Origin: CAZSWR01 sp964610885
GTDB lineage: Bacteria > Bacteroidota > Ignavibacteria > Kapaibacteriales > UBA2268
Length of the DNA stretch: 41,332 nt
NCBI GenBank assembly: GCA_964610885.1
Contig: CAZSWR010000020.1
Coordinates: forward strand, 1 to 41,332
Direction of reading: 5' to 3'
Shown in pieces: positions 32,116 to 40,000 of this stretch (positions are counted from its first letter, which is position 1; each line of letters begins with the position of its first letter). A model generated the notes under the pieces. It saw only the letters and a list, made by a program, of their open reading frames with translations. It was not told where the DNA came from and did no database searches. Position numbers and translations under genes: made by a program.

Positions 32116-32154
32116 AGGCCCGAATCCGACGAAATACTTTGGATCGGGCCTTTC
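32116..32154 (+). terminator. Terminator after the DUF2723 gene
   Basis: Stem AGGCCCGA-ATCC (32116-32127) with GGAT-CGGGCCT (32141-32151), one bulged base, followed by TTCCTTT. It begins 38 bases after the stop. Confidence 0.75.
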
Positions 32155-32210
32155 CTTTGGTGGTGCTACTATACAGGAGCAAAAAATATTTTTTAAAAAT
32201 AAAAAATATC

Positions 32211-32239
32211 TTGACAAAACAAAAAAATAATAGTATATT
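32211..32239 (+). promoter_or_regulatory. Promoter of the RRM gene
   Basis: TTGACA (32211-32216), exactly 17 bases, TATATT (32234-32239), directly preceded by about 35 bases of almost pure A/T that could act as an UP element. It predicts a start of transcription near 32246 and a leader of about 178 bases. Confidence 0.65.
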
Positions 32240-32353
32240 GCTTTCGTGTTAGAGAATAGTTGTTATTGAGATTTTGGCAAATTCGTTGATCCCTTGTCCT
32301 ACACTACAAATAATCCGATTCTCATTGGTTTAAAGTGAATACAAGATAACGTC

Positions 32354-32384
32354 CGAATACGATTCGAGCTATAGGTTTAGCTCG
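32354..32384 (+). promoter_or_regulatory. Alternative hairpins in the RRM gene leader
   Basis: CGAAT-acg-ATTCG (32354-32366) and CGAGCTA-taggtt-TAGCTCG (32365-32384) share bases 32365-32366 and cannot both form fully. A T-rich stretch (32388-32411) and then GGAG (32412-32415) follow, eight bases before the ATG. This could be a temperature- or protein-responsive leader, as known for cold-shock and bacterial RRM genes; only the structure is seen. Confidence 0.4.
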
Positions 32385-32423
32385 CAATTATATTTCATTT
32401 TTTTATTTTTTGGAGTTTTTAAA

Positions 32424-32747
32424 ATGGTTACAATTTATGTCGGAAATTTGAATTTCCGTTCGACCACAGAAGAAGTAGAGGAACTTTTCGGTAAATACGG
32501 AGCAGTTTCATCTTGCAAAATTATCATCGACCGCGAAACAGGCCGCTCAAAAGGCTTTGGATTCGTCGAGATGGAGCAAGACGAAGCCAACTCGGCAATC
32601 GAAGCCCTCAACGGTATTGAATTCAATGGCAGGAACATCCGCGTCCACGAAGCCAAAGAACGTACCGAGAGAGAACGCCCCAGCTTCCAACAAAGAGATG
32701 GTGGATTCAATCGCGACAGGCGCTCCCAATCGCAAAACGCTTGGTAA
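32424..32747 (+). CDS. RRM-type RNA-binding protein
   Basis: 107 residues. One RRM covers about 1-80, with RNP2 as IYVGNL (4-9) and RNP1 as KGFGFVEM (about 43-50), both with the aromatic residues that stack on RNA. The expected beta-alpha topology is clear: STTEEVEELFGKYGAV, then DEANSAIEALNGIEFNGRNI. The tail is short, basic and rich in R, Q, N and D, ending SQSQNAW. Single-RRM proteins of this kind occur in cyanobacteria and Bacteroidota, often cold-inducible; in Bacteroides some act as global RNA regulators. Strong promoter-like hexamers, a long leader, GGAG and a strong terminator all point to high, regulated expression. Confidence 0.93.
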   Translation: MVTIYVGNLNFRSTTEEVEELFGKYGAVSSCKIIIDRETGRSKGFGFVEMEQDEANSAIEALNGIEFNGRNIRVHEAKERTERERPSFQQRDGGFNRDRRSQSQNAW

Positions 32748-32817
32748 TGACTAAATTTTTGACTTAATTGGAAATCTATTATTCTAAAAAATACATTTTT
32801 CATTTTGTCTTTTTTGC

Positions 32818-32849
32818 AGCCGGCTCGGAGAAATCCGTGCCGGCTTTCG
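32818..32849 (+). terminator. Terminator after the RRM gene
   Basis: Long stem AGCCGGC-t-CGGA-gaaa-TCCG-t-GCCGGCT (32818-32845) with a GAAA loop, followed by TTCGTTTG. Eleven pairs with one T-T mismatch. Confidence 0.8.
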
Positions 32850-32944
32850 TTTGTGCGCTCGCTTTTGCAAATCTCGAACGGAGTAGTTATTTTTACACTC
32901 GTGAGTTGGTGGAATTTCAAGAAACGAATATTCGGAGGATCGTA

Positions 32945-33661
32945 ATGCTGGCACGAAAAGAAAAAATCTATGAATCAAAACGCCCTTTTCATTTTCTTTC
33001 CTTCGCAATGTTTGCATTGGCCGCCATCGCGCTCGGTTCGTGCACTGTTTACAACAAATCGACAGTCCCCGAACTCAGCGCCGGCATCGACCAGTTCGTT
33101 GGCAGTTCGGTGCCGATACACTACCAGTCCGAGGGCAAATGGAAAACCTCAAAAGCGCGCAATAACGACCTCGATGCAATGAAGGAGACATGCAATTTTA
33201 TCAAATCGGAAACTGATTTCGCAAAATTTGAAAAATTCGTCGAAGAAAAAGCCGCCTCGGAAGGCATTGCAAAATGGAATAAAGCAGTTATTCTTTTCAA
33301 CAATCTCCGGCTGAACGGAAAAAAAGGCCCAGTGGCCATTTACCTTTTCTACTCCGACAACAAAACATACATCTTCGGCCAGCAGCCCCGCACTGCGCCG
33401 TTCGAGCGCATTGCCAAAAGCCCCACTATCCCCACGGCCGTCCTAATGTTCTCCTCGAACCTTTCGGACGGGATGCACGTGGCCGAACGCGACGAACAGG
33501 GCGAAGCCTATTTCTCGATCCATGCCGGCGAGAGCAATCGAAGCTTCGGAACAATGAATTTCCTCGACGAGAACCCGAAAGGATATGTGCTGTCCCCCGG
33601 CGAGAGGGCATATTGCAACCTGATGGGCCTGATTAGATCAGCCATCGAAAACAAGGAATAG
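32945..33661 (+). CDS. Lipoprotein of unknown function
   Basis: 238 residues from the ATG at 32945, which has GGAGG six bases upstream; the frame is open back to 32768 but that part overlaps the RRM terminator and is rejected. The N-terminus is basic, then hydrophobic (FLSFAMFALAAIALGSC) with a lipobox. The mature protein is mixed alpha/beta; visible segments are NLRLNGKKGPVAIYLFYSDN, TAVLMFSSNLSDGMHVAERD and FLDENPKGYVLSPGERAYCN. I do not recognise the family. It is monocistronic, and the next 400 bases hold only repeats. Confidence 0.8.
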   Translation: MLARKEKIYESKRPFHFLSFAMFALAAIALGSCTVYNKSTVPELSAGIDQFVGSSVPIHYQSEGKWKTSKARNNDLDAMKETCNFIKSETDFAKFEKFVEEKAASEGIAKWNKAVILFNNLRLNGKKGPVAIYLFYSDNKTYIFGQQPRTAPFERIAKSPTIPTAVLMFSSNLSDGMHVAERDEQGEAYFSIHAGESNRSFGTMNFLDENPKGYVLSPGERAYCNLMGLIRSAIENKE

Positions 33662-33774
33662 CAAAAAGTGGATCTTAGCTGTTTCGAGTGGGATACGTGT
33701 TAGAATATTTTTAAATGCAGCCATTTGCAGTAACAGCATCTTTCCCAAACCAGAACTGCAATGGAAATAAATGT

Positions 33775-33969
33775 GTAGGGGCGGGTTCCAAACCCGCCCT
33801 TCGTAATTAGTTGACCCATATATACTTCATAAGGCATGGAATATATTGAAATAAGAGGAGATTCCCGCCTTCGCGGGAATGACACAAACACGCGAATTCA
33901 AATAGTAAATGATATGACTCCAAGAAGAATATGGTTTTATTCGAAGTAGGGGCGAGGTGACCTCGCCCT
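33775..33969. repeat. Three palindromes in the 33662-34067 gap
   Basis: GTAGGGGCGGGTT-cc-AAACCCGCCC (33775-33800) followed by TAATTAGTTGA; ATTCCCGC-CTTC-GCGGGAAT (33861-33880), a sequence of a kind dispersed in many bacterial genomes; and GTAGGGGCGAGGTGACCTCG with CCC (33946-33969). No gene recognised in this gap. Confidence 0.75.
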
Positions 33970-34067
33970 CACATTATGTATTTTACGAAAAGTAAAAATT
34001 CTATGTTTCTGAATGGAGACTGGCTACCCCATACAATTCGTTATAAAACCAAAAAAGTTTTGAAGGC

Positions 34068-34838
34068 CTAAATAAATTTTGAGAAATAGTGCATGGCAAT
34101 ACCGGACGAAACGGCTACGTTAAGGGATTCGGCGCCGCCACGGCCACTAATCAGGTAGCTGTCGGTTACGGCCTTTCGCGTCTGCTTGGAGACGCCGTGG
34201 GACTCGCTTCCGAACACCAATCCAATCTTGCCGGAACTTGGCACAATTGATTCAATCTGTTTCTTTGCGCTCAATTCGGCAGAGAAGACGGAGAAGCCTT
34301 GGTATTTCTCCTTGATGAATGCTGGCAAATCGTCGGTTTCGGCCACGCGCATCCTGATGAACGAACCCATAGTGGACCTGATGGTCTTCGGATTGAAATA
34401 GTCGGCGCATTCGGGTCCGAGAATAATGTTAGGAAAGCCGAACCAATCGGCATTTCTGATGATTGTCCCCACGTTCCCCGGGTCTGCAATCCCGTCGAGA
34501 GCAATGAAGGGTCCTGAATTGACTTCCGGGACGTCGCGCATTTCGACGATCGCCAAGATGCCCTGCGGAGAGACTGCCGAGGAGATCCGCTCGAATTCGT
34601 GAGGCTCGGCTGTTACGATTGTGATTCCTTTTTGGTCGAACTGTTCGGCAAGGTTGAGCGCGAAGCCAGTGGAGCGTTCTTTGATGATTGCCATGCGAAC
34701 CGAGAAATCGGACAGCAGCAATTCTTCGCATATTTTTTCGCCCTCGGCGATGAATAGCTTATGCTCCAACCGATATTTCTTCAGTTTGAGCGCACCGACG
34801 AGTTTTTTTTCGTTATTTGATATTCTCCGCAAGTACAC
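34068..34838 (-). CDS. TrmH/SpoU family RNA 2'-O-methyltransferase
   Basis: 256 residues from a GTG start at 34838. An N-terminal substrate-binding domain (about 1-95) starts with LKKYRLEHKLFIAEGEKICE, typical of RlmB/TrmH relatives. The knotted SPOUT domain has FIALDGIADPGNVGTIIRNA (motif 1, with the catalytic Asn and Arg), IGLVFGSESHGVSKQ (motif 2) and GRGGAESLNVAVSSGIAMHY (motif 3). It methylates the ribose of rRNA or tRNA; which nucleotide is not decidable from sequence. It starts nine bases after the nitroreductase stop and shares its transcript. All three motifs are intact. Confidence 0.92.
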   Translation of the reverse strand: MYLRRISNNEKKLVGALKLKKYRLEHKLFIAEGEKICEELLLSDFSVRMAIIKERSTGFALNLAEQFDQKGITIVTAEPHEFERISSAVSPQGILAIVEMRDVPEVNSGPFIALDGIADPGNVGTIIRNADWFGFPNIILGPECADYFNPKTIRSTMGSFIRMRVAETDDLPAFIKEKYQGFSVFSAELSAKKQIESIVPSSGKIGLVFGSESHGVSKQTRKAVTDSYLISGRGGAESLNVAVSSGIAMHYFSKFI

Positions 34839-34847
34839 CTTTTCGAG

Positions 34848-35387
34848 CTACCACCTTTCCCAATGGATGCGTTCCGGCTTGAACTTGTCTTTCGGTTGGT
34901 CGGTTCCGGTTGGAGCCCCGATCGGAATCACGCACAGCGGCACTATATGCTCGGGGATCGAAGTGTTCGCGCGAACTGTAGCGATTCTTGCTTCGTCTGG
35001 GAACGCAGCAGTCCAAACGGCACCCAGGCCCAAAGACTCGGCAGCGAGCAGTATGTTTTGCGTAGCCGCAGCGCAATCCTCGGCCCAGTGGGTCAGCCCG
35101 CCTTCGTTTTTCATATCGCCACAGACGACGATCGCTCCGCCGGCCTGTTTCAGCATTTTCGCAAAGGGCAGCCCATCGGCAAGCGCGTCTAGCGTTTGGC
35201 GGCCGGTTATTGCAATGAATTCCCAGGGTTGAGTATTCTTTGCGCTTGGCGCGGCCATTCCCGCGCGAATCAAAAGCTCGAGAGTTTCCTTTCCGACAGT
35301 GCCGGGAACCATGTTTCTGACGCTTTTGCGTGAGAAAATCGTGTTCAGCGTATCGTTAGCATGTGTATCCATTATTATCGGTGCCAT
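34848..35387 (-). CDS. Nitroreductase family protein
   Basis: 179 residues. It begins with an N-terminal extension and then TIFSRKSVRNMVPGTVGKET, where the 'R.S.R' motif contacts FMN phosphate. AGMAAPSAKNTQPWEFIAIT is the second FMN-binding segment, and SLGLGAVWTAAFPDEARI the conserved G-G/W region near the C-terminus. Such small flavoproteins reduce nitro compounds, quinones or flavins with NAD(P)H, or have specialised roles such as dehalogenation; the substrate is unknown. First gene of a two-gene minus-strand operon with the SpoU methyltransferase. A TATATTTG motif lies about 20 bases upstream. Confidence 0.9.
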   Translation of the reverse strand: MAPIIMDTHANDTLNTIFSRKSVRNMVPGTVGKETLELLIRAGMAAPSAKNTQPWEFIAITGRQTLDALADGLPFAKMLKQAGGAIVVCGDMKNEGGLTHWAEDCAAATQNILLAAESLGLGAVWTAAFPDEARIATVRANTSIPEHIVPLCVIPIGAPTGTDQPKDKFKPERIHWERW

Positions 35388-35407
35388 TCATTAACAAAAT
35401 ATCTAAA

Positions 35408-35415
35408 CAAATATA
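35408..35415 (-). promoter_or_regulatory. Promoter -7 element of the nitroreductase operon
   Basis: TATATTTG on the minus strand, identical to the elements before dnaX and the AI-2E gene, about 20 bases before the ATG. No good TTTG at the matching distance, so weaker than the dnaX case. Confidence 0.4.
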
Positions 35416-35515
35416 ATAATAAAATGTTTATTCGCTTAATTGAATTTTTTTCTTTGGCAAATGAATGGGCGGGTTTGGATTCCTTCCATTCATTGCTAAT
35501 GTACAAAACTTATCC

Positions 35516-35749
35516 ATGACTCGCGGGCAGCCATCGGATGAGCCAACAGATTTTGAACCTTATGAGCTTCTTTTAACCTTAATAGCGCAGAGATATTCTT
35601 CAAGAATATTGACTATATTCGATAATATAAAGTGTTTCAATAAGGTAATAATGTCTTTTGAAAATAATAATGCTTGGGCTACAAAGGTAAACGATGATGA
35701 TAAGGTTTGTTTATGTAGAATAAACATTCATATTGATATAAAACCTTGA
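35516..35749 (+). CDS. Doubtful small ORF
   Basis: 77 residues from an ATG at 35516 (open back to 35465). Composition is plausible for a protein (EPTDFEPYELLLTLIAQRYS, then KVNDDDKVCLCRINIHI), but it is AT-rich, lacks a ribosome-binding site, matches no family I know and sits alone in a repeat-bearing gap. It may be a relic. Apart from it and the palindromes at 35790-35893, the 35388-35940 gap holds only the nitroreductase promoter. Confidence 0.25.
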   Translation: MTRGQPSDEPTDFEPYELLLTLIAQRYSSRILTIFDNIKCFNKVIMSFENNNAWATKVNDDDKVCLCRINIHIDIKP

Positions 35750-35789
35750 ATTTGAATAGGATACTCATTCTGGCGGGCTGTCTGGACAA

Positions 35790-35893
35790 GGGCACGTCGT
35801 GCAGTGCCCCTACAAAAATTTACTGATGGCAGATTGCAATCATTACATCAGCTAATCAACTAATCCAAGGGCGGGTTTGGAACCCGCCCCTAC
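35790..35893. repeat. Two palindromes of the GTAGGGGC family
   Basis: GGGCACGTCGTGCAGTGCCC with CTAC (35790-35813) and GGGCGGGTTTGGAACCCGCC with CCTAC (35869-35893). Between them is ATCAGCTAATCAACTAATCC, the companion module in inverse orientation. Confidence 0.75.
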
Positions 35894-35940
35894 AGATCTT
35901 TCAACTTTTTCTGCTCATCAACTAATCGTGAATTTGGATG

Positions 35941-36147
35941 CTATTTCTTCTTCAGCTGGTTCAGTTCGGCCACGATAGTGATAATATCTTCGGGAGTGAA
36001 GCCTTTTTCGGTGGCGGCGGTTTCGATTGTGCCCCACGTAGGCTCTCCGCAACGCAGGCAGCGAATCCCCCGATTCATCAAGTATCCGATCGCTTCCGGT
36101 ACCTCGTCGATCAGGTCTTCGATACTCGTATTTTTTGTGATCAGCAT
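35941..36147 (-). CDS. DUF1858 domain protein (redox CxxC protein)
   Basis: 68 residues from the ATG at 36147, preceded by AGGAAAT; an in-frame extension to 36168 is less likely. ITKNTSIEDLIDEVPEAIGY, then LMNRGIRCLRCGEPTWGTIE with the CxxC pair, and GFTPEDIITIVAELNQL at the C-terminus cover the whole DUF1858 domain. These small proteins or domains are often linked to the hybrid-cluster protein and iron-sulfur metabolism, and are thought to bind metal or act as a redox disulfide. A thioredoxin gene lies about 250 bases upstream on the same strand, with a MITE between, so a functional link is possible. Confidence 0.85.
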   Translation of the reverse strand: MLITKNTSIEDLIDEVPEAIGYLMNRGIRCLRCGEPTWGTIETAATEKGFTPEDIITIVAELNQLKKK

Positions 36148-36239
36148 GATATTTCCTTGTCTGGCCAAACAACTTGAGTGAAAAGACTATAGCGATGAAG
36201 GAGGTCTAACAAACATCAACGTATCAACACAACAAAATT

Positions 36240-36375
36240 AGGGGCTGTCTCAAAAGTGTCATTCTGAACGAAGTGAAGAATCCATTGCCATTCTTAAGTC
36301 AATGCTAAATATGGATGTTTCACTTCGTTCAACATGACCAAGCAACAGTTTTTCTCGCTTTTGAGACAGTCCCCT
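36240..36375. mobile_element. MITE-like element with terminal inverted repeats
   Basis: 136 bp. Left end AGGGGCTGTCTCAAAAG (36240-36256), right end CTTTTGAGACAGTCCCCT (36358-36375), complementary with one extra base. TA flanks the GGGG/CCCC on both sides (ATTA-GGGG and CCCC-TACA), compatible with a TA target. The inside is also palindromic: 36258-36285 (TCATTCTGAACGAAGTGAAG) against 36311-36338 (TTTCACTTCGTTCAACATGA), so the element can fold almost end to end. No ORF. The ends resemble those of several transposase families; the family is not determined. Confidence 0.8.
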
Positions 36376-36394
36376 ACAGGAAAAATTCTATTGG

Positions 36395-36748
36395 TTATTT
36401 CACGCCGAAAACTTTATCAATTGCCTCCACATAGCCTTCCTTGGGCATTGCCCCGACCGACATTTGCGGCTGGCCGTCCACGGGCACGAACAGGACAGAC
36501 GGAATGCTGCGGATGCCAAAGACGGCGGAGAGTTCCTGCTCCTCCTCGGTGTTGATTTTGAAGATATCAACCTTTCCTTCGTAGGTTTTCGATAGTTCTT
36601 CCATGATTGGCGAAAGCATCTTGCACGGGCCGCACCAATCGGCGTAGAAATCGATGATGCACGGGCGAGTGCCGTTGTATTTCCATTCTTTGTTGTTTTC
36701 GTAGTCGAACACTTTCTCGAGGAAAGTTTGTTTCGTAAGGTGTTCCAT
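36395..36748 (-). CDS. Thioredoxin family protein
   Basis: 117 residues from the ATG at 36748; the upstream in-frame extension to 36850 is rejected. The active site is CIIDFYADWCGPCKMLSPIM with the classical CGPC, and the cis-proline loop is IRSIPSVLFVP. KINTEEEQELSAVFG is the usual strand-helix of thioredoxins. The N-terminal extension of about 25 residues (LTKQTFLEKVFDYENNKEWK) is longer than in E. coli thioredoxin but common in Bacteroidota. It would reduce protein disulfides in the cytosol; no signal peptide. Monocistronic, divergent from the large sensor kinase, and possibly linked with DUF1858 downstream. Confidence 0.92.
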   Translation of the reverse strand: MEHLTKQTFLEKVFDYENNKEWKYNGTRPCIIDFYADWCGPCKMLSPIMEELSKTYEGKVDIFKINTEEEQELSAVFGIRSIPSVLFVPVDGQPQMSVGAMPKEGYVEAIDKVFGVK

Positions 36749-37052
36749 ATCTGATGAATCAATATTGTTTAACAAACCAACTATTGGGGGAAACGAACGT
36801 CGAATTGATTTATTGTTAAATTTTAACAATGTGAATAATTGATATTTCAAACGAAATAAATAACTTTGATAAATAATAAAAACAGTTTATAATTGTTACT
36901 ACGTATAGGACTGCCATCGCAATCCAGATGGTGAAGGTTGTTCTGGGCCCGCAATTCTTTGGGAAAAAGGTGGAGAAGGGCGGCAGGACAATTTTCATCG
37001 CTTGCCGATATGTACATTTTGATTGAAATAAATGGGAAATTCTTGGACTGCC
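36749..37052. other. Divergent intergenic region
   Basis: 304 bases between the thioredoxin and kinase genes, AT-rich at 36780-36900. Both promoters should lie here. I see no clear hexamers, palindromes or ORF. Confidence 0.4.
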
Positions 37053-40000
37053 ATGAATGACGCAAAAAAAACAAAAGCGCAACTGATCAAGGAATTGGAG
37101 CAATTGCGCAAACAATTGCAACAATTGCCATCGGGAGCGGCCCACCCCAGCCCCGAGTCGATTGCATTTATCGAGGATATCAAAGAAATTGTATTCTTCG
37201 CGGATCCTCGAGGCAACTGGACGTACCTGAATAGGGCATGGGAGGTGGAAACCGGCTACTCCAAAGAAGAGACGATTGGCAGGCACTTCTCTGAATTTCT
37301 GTACGAAGAGGACAAGCCGAGGACAGGCGAATTATTTTCCGAGCTTTTCACGGGCGGATTGGAATCGACACGCGAAGAGATACGCATGGTCAAAAAAGAT
37401 GGCCAGTACATTTGGATCGATGTCTTTGCCCAAAGGGTTACGGAGTCTGGTGATGAGGTCGTGGCGGTTAAGGGGACAATACTCAACATAAATTCCCGAA
37501 GGATAGCCGAAGAGAGGCTTCGCGAAAGCGAGAAGCGATATTATTCATTGTTCAACAATTCGCGGCTTGGCGTCTATCGGACGACGCCCGGAGGAGTTTT
37601 CACGCTTGCGAATCAGGCTATGGTGGACATTCTCGGATACGGCAGCGTCGATGAACTGTTGAATATGAACATTAACAACATTTCCCCCGAAGTGAGCCAA
37701 TACAGAGAGGAATTCAAACAGGCAATCGATTCCGGTGGATACATCGAGGGTTTCGAATCTGTTTGGCGCAGGAAAGACGGCAATCTCGTCAATATCCGCG
37801 AAACGTCGGTTGCCAATCGAGGCCCGTCGGGCGAAATCGAATACTACGAAGGATTTGCCGAAGACGTTACTGCCCGCGTACAGGCGGAAAACGCACTCCG
37901 CGAAAGCGAAGAATTGTACAGAATCGTGGCATCGAAACTTCCCGATTTCGTACTGATCTACCACGAAAACAAAATCGATTATATAAACGATTCCGCCCTG
38001 AAACGTACCGGATTCACCCGCGAAGAGGTTCTTGGCCACGAGATATCCGACTTCATTCCCGTTTACCAACATGAATTAATCCGCGAAAAAATGCGCCAAC
38101 GCATGATCGGGCTGGAGCTGCCGGACTACGAAGTCGATATAATCGCTAAGTCCGGCGAATTGGTTCGGACCGTGCTGCGCGCAGAAATAATGAATTTCCG
38201 CGGGAAATTCGCTTTCATTGTCGTACTGAACGACATCACCGAAAGAAAAAAAGCGGAAAAAGAACTGCGTCGCAAAGAGACGCTCCTGCGTGCAATGACC
38301 AATTCAGTGCCTCTGGCCTTCTTCGTCGTCGATAACCGTACGGACGAAATACTTTATTTCAACAATCTGTTCGTGGACATGTGGAACGCAGCGAATCTGC
38401 GTATGGACATGCTTTCGGGCCGCTCCAACGCTTCGGATGTACTTTCGAAGTGTTCCCAGTTGGCCCAGGACGCTATCGGATTCATTGATTTCTTTATGAA
38501 AATCAAACTCGGCGAACCGGTCGAGAGCGCCGAAACAGAAGTAATAATGAAAAATTTCGATACGGTACGAATTTTCAGCGCGCAAATTCGAGACGAATAC
38601 GACGAATACTACGGCAGGCTCTACGTGTTCGAGGACGTAACCGAAAAGAAAAACTTTACCGTGCACCTCGAAAAGCAGCGCGAGACGCTACTGTCGATGC
38701 TCGACGCGCTCCCGCTGAATATTTCGCTCAAGGACAAAGACCTCAAGATCACTTTCGTCAACGAACAAACCGTGAAGACTATTGGGAAGCCTAAATCCGC
38801 TCTAATAGGGAAAACTGACTTCGACATCATGGACCGAGACGCGGCAAACAAGTCGCGAGACTTCGACCTTACGGCTTTCGAGAAAAATCGTTTGATTGCA
38901 AACGAAGCCGAAGTGATTCTTGACGGGAAAAAGCTGTATTTTCTCAATGGCAAAAAGCCAATCCGCTTCGAAACGACCGGCGAAGTGCTGCTCCTGAGCT
39001 ATTCTTTCGATATCACCAGCCGCAAACGAGTCGAGGACGAGATACGCAACACCAAAGAATTCCTCGACCGCGTGGTCGATGCGCTGCCGATTCCTGTATT
39101 TGCAAAGAATCAAGAACGGCGCATCATCATTGCAAACAAAGCGCTTACCGAACTGATGAAACTTAGCAAAGACCAGATGCTCGGCAGCGCAAAGAAAGAC
39201 ATGCCTGCGAATTTCAATTCCATAGAGTATTCTGCAGCCGAAAACAAAGTCTTTACGACCGGTTTGCCCGTCGAACTCGAAGAACACTTCATATTCCCCG
39301 ATGGAGACGAAAGAGTATTTAGCACGAAAAAATCTTTGATTACCGATGCGGACGGCAACAAAATTCTTCTCGCCAGCCTGTCCGAGGTTACCGATTACTT
39401 GAGGACTCAGGAGAAACTGGCATCGCTGAATGAATTATATAATATTGTAACCTCCATTTCGACAGGCTTGATAAATACGTCTGTGGATATTGTCGAGAGC
39501 TATATCATCAATGCTTGCAGGAGGCTGGCCGAATTCGGACAGATGGACCAAGCAACTATGTTCGTCCGTAGCCCCGAAACGAATGAAATCGAACAGCATT
39601 TCTTCTGGAATGCGCCCTTGGGCAAACCGATTCGCTATGCGGCAGGGCACGTCAGATTGCTCTCCGAGAGCCTTGGCTGCAACGATTATTATTACATCCC
39701 GGACGTCGATGCGTTGGGCGCTCACCAACAAGAGGAACGCCAAATCCTCTCCGAAGGCGCGATCAAGTCGTTGGTGGCGGTTCCTTTGAATTGCAATGGA
39801 GTGTTCCTCGGATTCCTCGAACTCGATTCCACAAGCAAGTCCCGCAAATGGGCCATCGAAGCGATCCTGCTGCTTCGAATGGTGGGCGAAATCATTGCCG
39901 GCAGCTATGAGCGGAAGCAATTCGAAAGCGCACTGATCCGCGCCAAGGAACTGGCCGAAATTGCAAACAAGGCAAAAAGCGAGTTCTTGGCAAACATCAG

